Assembly (NCBI GenBank): GCA_027024305.1
Contig: JALVSO010000004.1
Location: 1 to 7,443, forward strand
DNA: 7,443 bases
Reading direction: 5' to 3'
Source of the DNA: Candidatus Parcubacteria bacterium
Lineage (GTDB): Bacteria > Patescibacteriota > Minisyncoccia > Phycocordibacterales > GCA-2747955
The translations under genes were made by a program, and so were the position numbers. Numbering within the stretch: the first letter of the stretch is position 1; every line of letters starts with the position of its first letter. Below the pieces are notes generated by a model, which saw nothing but the letters and a program-made list of their open reading frames with translations, was not told the DNA's origin and ran no database searches. Below are positions 1 to 4,769 of this stretch, piece after piece.

Positions 1-60
1 GCTCATCATTTTGAACAAAAAGAACCAAAAGACGACCCTTTCAAAATAGAAGTAAAATAG
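1..60 (+). CDS. C-terminal tail of an unidentified gene (partial)
   Basis: Frame 1 is open from the window edge to a TAG at 58-60 and encodes a charged tail ending in KDDPFKIEVK. It is followed by about 70 bp of non-coding sequence and then a strong terminator, which fits the end of a transcription unit. The 19 residues are too few to identify a family. It does not look like ribosomal protein L34, the usual neighbour upstream of rnpA. Other frames are also open over this short stretch, so the call is weak. Confidence 0.35.
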   Translation, partial: AHHFEQKEPKDDPFKIEVK

Positions 61-74
61 AAAGATTATTATTT

Positions 75-119
75 AGGACTTCCAGTCCTTAAAGCAACCT
101 GTGCACTTCTAGTGCACAG
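75..119. repeat. Two small inverted repeats after the upstream gene
   Basis: AGGACT (75-80) pairs with AGTCCT (84-89) around a 3-nt loop. CTGTGCAC (99-106) pairs perfectly with GTGCACAG (112-119) around a 5-nt loop. Neither has a T-tract. They could be mRNA 3'-end structure or protein-binding sites; the sequence does not decide. Confidence 0.5.
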
Positions 120-132
120 TGGTTGAGAAAAT

Positions 133-185
133 TACCACCCCCGGCGTGGTAATTCTACCACGCCGGGGGTGGTAGAAGATTTTTT
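133..185 (+). terminator. Strong GC-rich intrinsic terminator, also a dispersed repeat copy
   Basis: A perfect 19-bp inverted repeat (133-151 with 156-174, loop ATTC) is followed within a few bases by TTTTTT (180-185). This is a classic rho-independent terminator for the gene ending at 60. Its arm ACGCCGGGGGTGGTA (160-174) recurs exactly at 4146-4160, so the element is also part of a repeat. It lies just upstream of the rnpA promoter and insulates that gene. Confidence 0.8.
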
Positions 186-197
186 CTCTTTCTTTGT

Positions 198-203
198 TAT
201 AAT
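198..203 (+). promoter_or_regulatory. rnpA -10 box, leaderless arrangement
   Basis: A consensus TATAAT ends 7 nt before the rnpA ATG at 211, so transcription would begin at or next to the start codon. There is no Shine-Dalgarno sequence between them. The linker ends ATTCCC immediately before ATG, exactly as at trpS. No clear -35 box is visible at 17-nt spacing (GAAGAT at 175-180). Confidence 0.65.
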
Positions 204-210
204 TATTCCC

Positions 211-534
211 ATGTTAAAAAAGCGGAATCGTCTAAACTCAAAAGAATTTGAAGAAGTTTTTCAAAAGGGGAGAAAGGAATTTTCTCGGAATTTTTTGTTT
301 GTAAAAATGGGTGGCAAGGAAGAGGGTAAAGTTTCAGTGGCGGTTTCCAAAAAGGTTTATAGAAAAGCGGTGGAGCGAGCCCGAGCCAGAAGAATTGTCT
401 ATCGGATTTTAAAAGATAATTTTGAAAACTTTTTGACTAAAAAAAAGTTTTATGGCATTATTCTGATAACCAAAGATATTTTTTTTCTGGATGGGGGAAA
501 AATTAAAAAAGAAATTAATAATTTATTAAAATAA
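211..534 (+). CDS. rnpA: Ribonuclease P protein component
   Basis: This is the small basic protein subunit of RNase P, which assists the catalytic RNA in cutting 5' leaders from pre-tRNAs. The product is 107 aa, near the usual 105-120. It begins MLKKRNRLNSKEFEEVFQKG, a typical RnpA N-terminus (residues 1-20). The core VSVAVSKKVYRKAVERARARR (about 41-61) matches the family's SKKVGKAVxRNRxKR block, with RARARR in place of the usual RNRVKR, so the Asn of the RNR signature is missing. I chose the ATG at 211 because the -10 box lies just ahead of it; an in-frame ATG at 169 lies inside the terminator stem. The next gene starts 1 nt after the TAA stop, suggesting coupling. No UGA or Trp codons occur. 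Confidence 0.9.
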   Translation: MLKKRNRLNSKEFEEVFQKGRKEFSRNFLFVKMGGKEEGKVSVAVSKKVYRKAVERARARRIVYRILKDNFENFLTKKKFYGIILITKDIFFLDGGKIKKEINNLLK

Positions 535-535
535 T

Positions 536-820
536 ATGAAAGGAAATTTTGAAGCCGGTTTCGGCGCATCGGGTGCCGGTTTGGGAAGACCCGAAAAGTC
601 AAGACATAAAGTTGGAGTGAATAGTGGTTTGGTTATGGGCATGCTTTATCTCTATAACCCGTCGCAGTTAGAAGGTAAAATTCAACAGATAAAAAATGAT
701 GGCGGCAGGGCCTTGGATTTGCTGCTTGCGGGAGTTGAGCCTGAAAAATTGAAAGGTATCTATACAGATGAAGAGATAGATGAAGCTCTGGCCGCCAGAG
801 CCTCGGATTTTACTTCTTAG
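536..820 (+). CDS. Small hypothetical protein coupled to rnpA
   Basis: I do not recognise this 94-aa product. It starts 1 nt after the rnpA stop with no Shine-Dalgarno of its own, so it is probably translated by coupling on the rnpA mRNA. It ends with TAG at 818-820, overlapping the last 4 nt of the convergent traX-like gene. The N-terminus is rich in Gly, Ala and charge (residues 1-30). A short hydrophobic stretch LVMGMLYLY follows (about 32-40). The C-terminal half has a helical acidic tail (VEPEKLKGIYTDEEIDEALA). No signal peptide or clear membrane helix is seen. yidD or yidC normally follows rnpA, and this resembles neither. Codon use looks like that of its neighbours, supporting a real gene. 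Confidence 0.6.
   Translation: MKGNFEAGFGASGAGLGRPEKSRHKVGVNSGLVMGMLYLYNPSQLEGKIQQIKNDGGRALDLLLAGVEPEKLKGIYTDEEIDEALAARASDFTS
785..801 (-). repeat. 7-bp hairpin downstream of the traX-like stop
   Basis: GCTCTGG (785-791) pairs with CCAGAGC (795-801) around a 3-nt loop. On the minus strand it follows the traX-like stop by about 15 nt and could help end or stabilise that mRNA, but no T-run follows. It also lies inside the 3' end of the small gene on the plus strand, so it may only reflect coding sequence. Confidence 0.3.
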
Positions 821-1614
821 GAGAAAAATAAGAAGAGAGTTTTTATTAGTAAAAAATGAAGGGGATAGAAGAGATAAAAAAAGTATTTGTTCATTCTTTT
901 TATTTTGATTTTAATGAGGAAGGCCGGAAGTATCAGCGGTATAAGGGCAAGAGTAGCTACGGCATAGTCAAGACCCGATTGATAATTTAGAAAGAATAGA
1001 GAGAGTAGGATGGCAAGAGTTGAAAAGATAATTTGTCACAATTTTTTCTTGTTTCTGCTTAGGCCTTTTATTAAAAAGTAAAAGGCCAAGAATGTCCAAA
1101 TTCCTCAAAAAGAGTATTCCAAAAGGTCGTAAACTTTTTCCAGGAAAAAGAAAAGGATATTTAAGATTATAAAAAAATAGACAAAGATTATTTTTAAGCC
1201 GGTCTTAAAAATTTCTTTTTTTATGGATTCTATTTTATGCCAAGTTTTTTCCATTAAATATATAAAACTTAGGCCAAGGGCTAAATCAATAAAAATATTC
1301 ATTTGGGAATAGTTGGTATTTTCAAAGGCGAAGTAATAAAAGGGTTGGGAAAGTAGGGCAAAAATCCAAAGTCTCATAAGATAGTTTTTTTTATTTCTTG
1401 TATTAAAGAGATAGTTTCAAGTGATTAAAAAAATAAACAGAGGAAAAACCACCCTTGATGATAGAGTTACAAGATAAAAAATCTCTTCGGAAAATTTTTT
1501 CTCAAAAATTTTTACAAAATGATCCAGAAACATCAGGGTAATACCAATTCATTTTAAGAGTTCTATGGAGCCGGTTGATAGATTTTCTCTCTTAATTTTT
1601 CAATTTGAAAACAT
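817..1614 (-). CDS. TraX-family integral membrane protein (needs UGA=Trp)
   Basis: This is a polytopic membrane protein of the TraX family (the F-plasmid member acetylates pilin; chromosomal homologues are mostly uncharacterised). The 265-aa protein appears only when five in-frame UGA codons are read through, at residues 5, 22, 66, 170 and 193. Visible family features are LK-UGA-IGITLMFLDH (residues 20-32, where homologues often have LKWIAxxxMLIDH), the TRNKKNYLMRLWIFALLSQPF block (72-92), NIFIDLALGL (106-115) and the C-terminal YLFYPLHFLL (with H253). About nine hydrophobic helices are apparent, roughly at 18-32, 46-68, 82-96, 104-120, 138-158, 168-184, 193-209, 216-234 and 243-262. UGG also encodes Trp at residues 83, 125 and 173. 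The start lies 1 nt after the fmt stop with no ribosome site, so it is probably coupled to fmt. It ends with TAA. Its substrate here is unknown. Confidence 0.8.
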
Positions 1615-1615
1615 A

Positions 1616-2446
1616 TTAAAAACTTCTTTCTTTTTTGCCTTCGGGAATTATTTTTTCAATAATAAAATTCCCGTTATCTCATCTAGCCTTGGTAACAATA
1701 TTTCTTTTGCCATTTTTATCAAAATAGAAGGGTTTTGAAAAAGCACAATATTTTAAAAAATTTTGACGGGCATTTTCTTGATTAAAGGGGAAATCTAATT
1801 CCATATCTGATTTTTGATATTTTGAACAAAAGGTCGCTTGTTCATGCTCCTGCTCTTTAAATTCAACTTTGTCTGAATTTAAATTATCTAAAATTGAAAA
1901 GAATAATTCGGCTCCCTCCTCGGCAAATCATTTTTCCATTTCCGGATTTCTTTTTCATTCATTCACTTTTATTTTTTTCTGTACTAGAATCGGTCCATGA
2001 TCCATTTCTTCATCCAACTTCATCAGAGAAATGCCGGTTTCTTTTTGGTCGTCTAAAATGGCTGACATTATCGGAGAAGGCCCGCGATATTTTGGTAGAA
2101 GAGAGGGGTGAAGATTTAAAACGCCCAGGATTGGCATATCTAAAAGTTTTTTAGGCAGAATTTTTCCATAGGCCAAAACAAAAAAGAGATCTCATTTTTT
2201 TTGAGGCGCGGCTCCGCCGCGCCTCTCCAATTCCTCCATAAAGTCATTATCAATTTTTTCCGGTGTCAGAAAATCAATTCCATTTTTCAAAGCTCATTCT
2301 TTAACCGGGGAGGGGTTTAAAACTTGTTTCCTGCCGATCGGTCTGTCAGGATTTGTAACAATCAAATCAAAAGAAAAACCTAATTCTTTTAGTTTTTCCA
2401 AAAAATAAACGGAAATATCTGGGGTGCCAAAAAATACAGATTTCAT
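1616..2446 (-). CDS. fmt: Methionyl-tRNA formyltransferase (needs UGA=Trp)
   Basis: This enzyme formylates Met on initiator tRNA using 10-formyl-tetrahydrofolate. The 276-aa product starts MKSVFFGTPDISVYFLEKLK, typical of Fmt, and has the folate-loop sequence TNPDRPIGRK (31-40). The catalytic triad is visible as N111 and H113 in NLHPSLLPKYRGPSPI and D149 in EMDHGPIL. Five in-frame UGA codons (residues 51, 85, 164, 173, 256) would break it into fragments under the standard code. Contexts VNE-UGA (164) and KAR-UGA-DNG (256) look like the VNEW and RWxDG seen in homologues. No UGG Trp codon occurs in the gene. The C-terminal domain is somewhat short compared with the usual 310 aa or so. Residues 74-81 come from a GC-rich palindrome that lengthens a loop. 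ATG at 2446 is preceded by TATAAT 7 nt away; the stop is TAA. Confidence 0.9.
2203..2225. repeat. Perfect GC-rich palindrome inside fmt
   Basis: GAGGCGCGGC (2203-2212) pairs perfectly with GCCGCGCCTC (2216-2225) around TCC. It is strikingly GC-rich within an AT-rich gene. In fmt it encodes about ERRGGAAP (residues 74-81), in the loop between EEL and DLFFVLAYG, where homologues have roughly six fewer residues. It looks like an inserted repetitive extragenic-type palindrome kept in frame. Confidence 0.65.
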
Positions 2447-2453
2447 ATGTAGT

Positions 2454-2459
2454 ATTATA
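2454..2459 (-). promoter_or_regulatory. fmt -10 box, leaderless arrangement
   Basis: On the minus strand TATAAT is followed by 7 nt (ACTACAT) and then the fmt ATG at 2446. No Shine-Dalgarno lies between. No convincing -35 box is seen at 17 nt. It overlaps the apparent end of the upstream zinc-knuckle ORF. Confidence 0.6.
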
Positions 2460-2702
2460 TCACGGGTTTTTATAGAGATATAAAGCGAATAGGCTCTGCG
2501 AACCTATTCGCAGAACCTCATATTTTCGGTGTTCGTCGGGTAAATTCCCCGGCGCATTGGGGGAGTTGTTTTCCCCGGGGAAATAGGACATGTTCACCGA
2601 GTGACTTTTTATCTCCCCTCGGCTGTTTATGCCCACCACTTGTCCGCAGTGGGGGCAAGTGGTTTTGCCCCGCCAGTTTTTTCCCGCCTTTCTTTTTCCC
2701 AT
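2460..2702 (-). CDS. Small CxxC zinc-knuckle protein, 3' end uncertain
   Basis: This 80-aa ORF has one zinc-binding-like motif, TCPHCGQVVGIN (residues 15-26), within a basic N-terminus (MGKRKAGKNWRGK). With only one CxxC pair visible, metal binding would need a His or a partner chain. The start is well supported: a GGAGG ribosome site lies 6 nt before ATG and a consensus TTGACA-17-TATACT promoter lies just upstream. I do not recognise the family. Two things are odd. The last 20 or so codons (VLRIGSQSLFALYLYKNP) come from a palindromic element and AT-rich sequence. The apparent stop is UGA, which seems to be Trp elsewhere in this window; reading on would reach TAA at 2301-2303, deep inside fmt. 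The gene may be 3'-damaged or its true end may differ. Its GC content is higher than that of its neighbours. Confidence 0.55.
   Translation of the reverse strand: MGKRKAGKNWRGKTTCPHCGQVVGINSRGEIKSHSVNMSYFPGENNSPNAPGNLPDEHRKYEVLRIGSQSLFALYLYKNP
2485..2517 (-). repeat. Nested, mutually exclusive inverted repeats at the end of the zinc-knuckle ORF
   Basis: GCGAATAGG (2485-2493) pairs with CCTATTCGC (2503-2511). In competition, on the minus-strand RNA, GGUUCUGCGAA pairs with UUCGCAGAGCC (plus-strand 2507-2517 and 2492-2502; 11 bp with one U-G pair, 4-nt loop). The two stems share bases, so only one can form. A weak U-rich stretch (TTTATATCTC) follows on the minus strand, so this may be a terminator for the zinc-knuckle transcript or an inserted repeat. 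Confidence 0.5.
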
Positions 2703-2708
2703 TTTTTT

Positions 2709-2713
2709 CCTCC
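2709..2713 (-). promoter_or_regulatory. Shine-Dalgarno of the zinc-knuckle ORF
   Basis: GGAGG on the minus strand lies 6 nt before the ATG at 2702. It fixes the start and contrasts with the leaderless neighbours. Confidence 0.75.
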
Positions 2714-2734
2714 GTTGGGTTAAAGGTATTCGGC

Positions 2735-2763
2735 AGTATAAAATATTTACTTAATTTTGTCAA
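2735..2763 (-). promoter_or_regulatory. Consensus sigma-70-type promoter of the zinc-knuckle ORF
   Basis: On the minus strand TTGACA (2758-2763) is separated by exactly 17 nt from TATACT (2735-2740). The predicted transcript has a leader of about 25 nt containing GGAGG before ATG 2702. This is one of the two best promoter matches in the window. Confidence 0.8.
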
Positions 2764-2782
2764 ACAGTAGTTAAATAAAAGT

Positions 2783-2824
2783 AGATGTTACACTAAAAAA
2801 CAGGTGTTTTTAAGTGTAACATCT
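2783..2824. repeat. Palindromic element copy 1 (GATGTTACACT type)
   Basis: AGATGTTACACT (2783-2794) pairs with AGTGTAACATCT (2813-2824). One mismatch is followed by an AAAAAC/GTTTTT stem closing an AGGT loop. The same layout occurs in copy 2 at 2949-2988. It could be an operator, a small structured RNA or a mobile-element hairpin. Confidence 0.7.
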
Positions 2825-2897
2825 GAATTTTTCTAAAAAATAAAGGTGTTAAAAATAAAAGTAATTTTTGATAAAATTTTCCAGATACAAGTTGTTG

Positions 2898-2940
2898 ATT
2901 GGTTAAAACCAATTTTAGTTTTTGAGATAGCTATTCTCAA
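2898..2940. repeat. Two minor inverted repeats between the palindromic copies
   Basis: ATTGGTT (2898-2904) pairs with AACCAAT (2907-2913), and TTGAGA (2922-2927) pairs with TCTCAA (2935-2940). They fill the 124 bp between the two large palindromes. The rest of the 2703-3080 intergenic region is AT-rich with no ORF I can support. Confidence 0.45.
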
Positions 2941-2948
2941 TGAAACGG

Positions 2949-2988
2949 GATGTTACACTTGTGAACAGGTGTGCACAAGTGTAACATC
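2949..2988. repeat. Palindromic element copy 2 (GATGTTACACT type)
   Basis: GATGTTACACTTGTG (2949-2963) pairs perfectly with CACAAGTGTAACATC (2974-2988). A single mismatch (A2964/G2973) is followed by AC/GT closing an AGGT loop (2967-2970). It shares with copy 1 the outer arms, the mismatch and the ACAGGTGT apex. The inner stem differs in sequence (TTGTG versus AAAAA region) but still pairs. It lies about 90 bp upstream of the trpS ATG. Confidence 0.75.
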
Positions 2989-3065
2989 TAAAGTTTTGAG
3001 AAAATTTTGAAGGAGGGGGGTGGGAAAAATTTCATTTCTCTTTTTTTAATTTTAAAGCCATTCTG

Positions 3066-3074
3066 TGCTAAAAT
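3066..3074 (+). promoter_or_regulatory. trpS extended -10 box, leaderless arrangement
   Basis: TGCTAAAAT is an extended -10 (TGn-TAAAAT) ending 6 nt before ATG 3081. The linker ATTCCC is identical to the bases before the rnpA start. No Shine-Dalgarno lies next to the ATG; the AGGAGGGGGG run at 3011-3020 is about 60 nt upstream, too far to serve as one. Confidence 0.65.
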
Positions 3075-3080
3075 ATTCCC

Positions 3081-4073
3081 ATGAAAAAAATACTTTTAAC
3101 GGGAGACCGACCCACGGGAAAATTGCATCTGGGGCACTATGCCGGTTCTCTGAAAAACAGAGTCAAGATGCAGGATGACTATGAAACTTTTATTATGGTG
3201 GCTGATGTTCAGGCCTTGACCGATAACTATGATAATCCCCAAAAGGTCCGAGATAATGTTTTTGAGGTGGTGGCCGATAACTTGGCCGTGGGCATTGATC
3301 CGGAAAAGGTAACCTACTTTATTCAATCCCAAATTCCTCAAATCGCCGAGCTGACCGTTTTCTTTTCCAACATGGTTACGGTTTCGGAGCTGCAGAGAAA
3401 TCCGACGGTTAAGACGGAAATCGGTCAAAAAGGGCATCTTTTCAAGGACGGCAATGTAACTTTTGGTTTTCTGGGTTATCCGGTTTCCCAAACCGCCGAC
3501 ATCTCTTTTCTGAAAGCGGAGGTGGTTCCCGTGGGGGAAGACCAGATGCCGGTTTTGGAGCAGGCCAATAGAATTTTAAAAAAATTCAATCGTTACTACG
3601 GAAAAACCTTTCCGGAAATCAAAGGAGTGGTGGGAGAAATCGCCCGTCTGGCCGGGCTGGATGGACGAAAGATGTCAAAATCCCTGGGCAATGCCATCTA
3701 CATTTCCGATTCCGAGGAGGAGGTGGCTAAGAAAATCAGAAAGGCCAAGACCGATTCGGAAAATAAACTCTATTATGATTTAGAGAAAAAACCGGAGATT
3801 TCCAACCTGATGGAGTATTACAAGCTTGCCACCGGCAAGAGTTTTGAAGAGATTGAAGAAGAATTTAAAGATATAACCTATTATATTGAATTTAAAGAAA
3901 AACTGACCGAGGAATTGAATAATTTTTTGAAACCTTTCCGGGAGAGGAGAAAGAAGTATGAAGAAAATCCGCAATTGGTTTGGGATATTTTGGAGCGGGG
4001 TAGAAAAAAAGTTTTGGAACGAGCGGAAAAAAATATGGCGGAGATTAAAGAGAGGATGAAAATAGATTATTAA
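3081..4073 (+). CDS. trpS: Tryptophanyl-tRNA synthetase
   Basis: This class I synthetase charges tRNA-Trp with tryptophan. The product is 330 aa, normal for TrpRS. It starts MKKILLTGDRPTGKLHLGHY, the GDRPTGKLHxGH form I associate with the streptococcal/lactobacillal type rather than the GxQPSGxxxxGNY form. The HIGH-type motif is HLGH (16-19) and the KMSKS loop is complete (197-201). Between them are LQRNPTVKTEI and GEDQMPVLEQ, matching this subfamily. One Trp codon (UGG) and no UGA occur, so it reads whole under either code. If UGA means Trp here, this enzyme must charge the UGA-reading tRNA as well. It has its own leaderless-type promoter, the palindromic elements lie upstream, and a terminator follows. 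The stop is TAA. Confidence 0.95.
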   Translation: MKKILLTGDRPTGKLHLGHYAGSLKNRVKMQDDYETFIMVADVQALTDNYDNPQKVRDNVFEVVADNLAVGIDPEKVTYFIQSQIPQIAELTVFFSNMVTVSELQRNPTVKTEIGQKGHLFKDGNVTFGFLGYPVSQTADISFLKAEVVPVGEDQMPVLEQANRILKKFNRYYGKTFPEIKGVVGEIARLAGLDGRKMSKSLGNAIYISDSEEEVAKKIRKAKTDSENKLYYDLEKKPEISNLMEYYKLATGKSFEEIEEEFKDITYYIEFKEKLTEELNNFLKPFRERRKKYEENPQLVWDILERGRKKVLERAEKNMAEIKERMKIDY

Positions 4074-4082
4074 CTTTCAAAG

Positions 4083-4110
4083 ACTTCAGGGTTTTACCTC
4101 GAAGTTTTTT
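4083..4110 (+). terminator. Intrinsic terminator of trpS
   Basis: ACTTCAGG (4083-4090) pairs with CCT-c-GAAGT (4097-4105) with one bulged C, followed by TTTTT (4106-4110). It starts 10 nt after the trpS stop. Confidence 0.65.
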
Positions 4111-4131
4111 GATAGACCATTTTCTGTTCTA

Positions 4132-4160
4132 CGGCGCCTTCTACTACGCCGGGGGTGGTA
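4132..4160. repeat. Second copy of the GC-rich repeat arm
   Basis: ACGCCGGGGGTGGTA at 4146-4160 is identical to 160-174 in the terminator upstream of rnpA. CGGCG (4132-4136) can pair with CGCCG (4147-4151). The adjacent TTGAGAAAA (4162-4170) also sits beside the first copy (123-131), but on the opposite side of the GC arm. Confidence 0.6.
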
Positions 4161-4172
4161 ATTGAGAAAAGT

Positions 4173-4205
4173 AAAAACCCCGGCGAGTTACCGCTTCGCC
4201 GGGGT
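4173..4205 (-). terminator. Intrinsic terminator of the receiver gene
   Basis: On the minus strand ACCCCGGCGA pairs with TCGCCGGGGT (plus 4196-4205 and 4177-4186, 10 bp, 9-nt loop) and is followed by TTTTT (4177-4173). It lies just past the receiver gene's stop. Another CGCCGGGG copy at 4148-4155 could pair with 4178-4185 instead. Confidence 0.75.
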
Positions 4206-4214
4206 GGTGGTGGG

Positions 4215-4580
4215 TTATGATGACAATCGGTTTGCCTGCTCTACGATTAGGTGGAGCAGTGACCTGAAACCCTCATCATATTTGAGGAAGAAGGTGTCAG
4301 CGCCGGCATCCAAGCAGTAACTTTCGTAACTGTCCTCGGATGACATACTGCAGACCTTCATCCCGGCCTCTTTGGCGAGACGAATGATGGGGGCCGAGTC
4401 CGGATTGACTCCGAAGCAGGTGTCAGTAATCACCAGATCAAATTGACCTCCGGTAATTTTCCGGCAAGCATCGGAGACGGTTTCAACGGTCGTGATTTCG
4501 TGTTTGAAACCACTTTCGTTGAATTCCCAGACTAGGTCTTCAATAACCGACTTGTCGTCATCAATAATGAGAATGTTCAT
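4215..4580 (-). CDS. Single-domain response-regulator receiver protein
   Basis: This is a stand-alone CheY-like receiver domain with no output domain; it would be phosphorylated by a histidine kinase and act through protein contact. The 121-aa product has the whole domain: acidic pocket D7-D8-D9 in MNILIIDDDKS, phospho-acceptor D53 in LVITDTCFG, switch Ser at 80 or 81 (CSMSSED) and conserved Lys100 in FFLKY. It fills one receiver fold with only a short tail. I chose ATG 4580 because GGAGG lies 6 nt upstream and the domain begins there; the frame stays open upstream to 4895, across the leader and promoter. No UGA occurs, one UGG does, and the stop is TAA. GC content and codon choice look richer than in the neighbours. 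No kinase is present in the window, so its partner is unknown. Confidence 0.88.
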   Translation of the reverse strand: MNILIIDDDKSVIEDLVWEFNESGFKHEITTVETVSDACRKITGGQFDLVITDTCFGVNPDSAPIIRLAKEAGMKVCSMSSEDSYESYCLDAGADTFFLKYDEGFRSLLHLIVEQANRLSS

Positions 4581-4680
4581 AGGTGCCTCCACGCCGACCA
4601 TGGGTCGGAAAAAATGGTGCGACCAAATGACGCACCTGCTCCTCATGGGGCATTGCCGTCTCATCCTCTTTATCCACCTA
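4581..4680 (-). promoter_or_regulatory. Structured leader with attenuator-like hairpin and sequestrable start
   Basis: The predicted leader of about 100 nt holds two hairpins: GGTGCG/CGCACC (plus 4631-4636 with 4616-4621, 9-nt loop), followed by TTTTTT (4614-4609) like an intrinsic terminator, and CCGACC/GGTCGG (4603-4608 with 4594-4599, 3-nt loop). The first hairpin's 5' arm AGGTGC can instead pair with GCACCT (4581-4586) between GGAGG and the ATG. GGAGG (4587-4591) sets the start. I recognise no known riboswitch class. Confidence 0.5.
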
Positions 4681-4686
4681 TCTAAA

Positions 4687-4715
4687 ATGATAGGCAAAGT
4701 TTTATCTATTGTCAA
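4687..4715 (-). promoter_or_regulatory. Consensus promoter of the receiver gene
   Basis: On the minus strand TTGACA (4710-4715) is separated by 17 nt from TATCAT (4687-4692). It predicts a start near 4680 and a long leader. It is divergent from the rlmB promoter, about 40 bp away. Confidence 0.75.
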
Positions 4716-4750
4716 GGTTAAATTGTGTATAAAGTGTAAAAAAATTTTTA

Positions 4751-4759
4751 TGCTAAAAT
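4751..4759 (+). promoter_or_regulatory. rlmB extended -10 box
   Basis: TGCTAAAAT is identical to the trpS extended -10 box. It ends 10 nt before ATG 4770, so the mRNA leader would be only a few nt. The linker AGAGAGCATC has no good Shine-Dalgarno. Confidence 0.6.
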
Positions 4760-4769
4760 AGAGAGCATC

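Noticed and set aside
169..210. Longer rnpA from the ATG at 169
   Set aside because: That ATG-equivalent start lies inside the terminator stem and would put the promoter -10 within the coding region; RnpA homology begins at 211.
1894..2154. Plus-strand 86-aa frame opposite fmt
   Set aside because: It is antisense to the fmt catalytic region, with no ribosome site or recognisable product.
2518..2763. Minus-strand 81-aa frame overlapping the zinc-knuckle ORF
   Set aside because: It begins within the promoter, has no recognisable motif, and is a frame shadow of the GGAGG-led ORF.
2765..3060. CRISPR array or replication origin in the repeat-rich intergenic region
   Set aside because: Only two palindromic copies are present, without regular spacers, and no DnaA-box cluster is evident.
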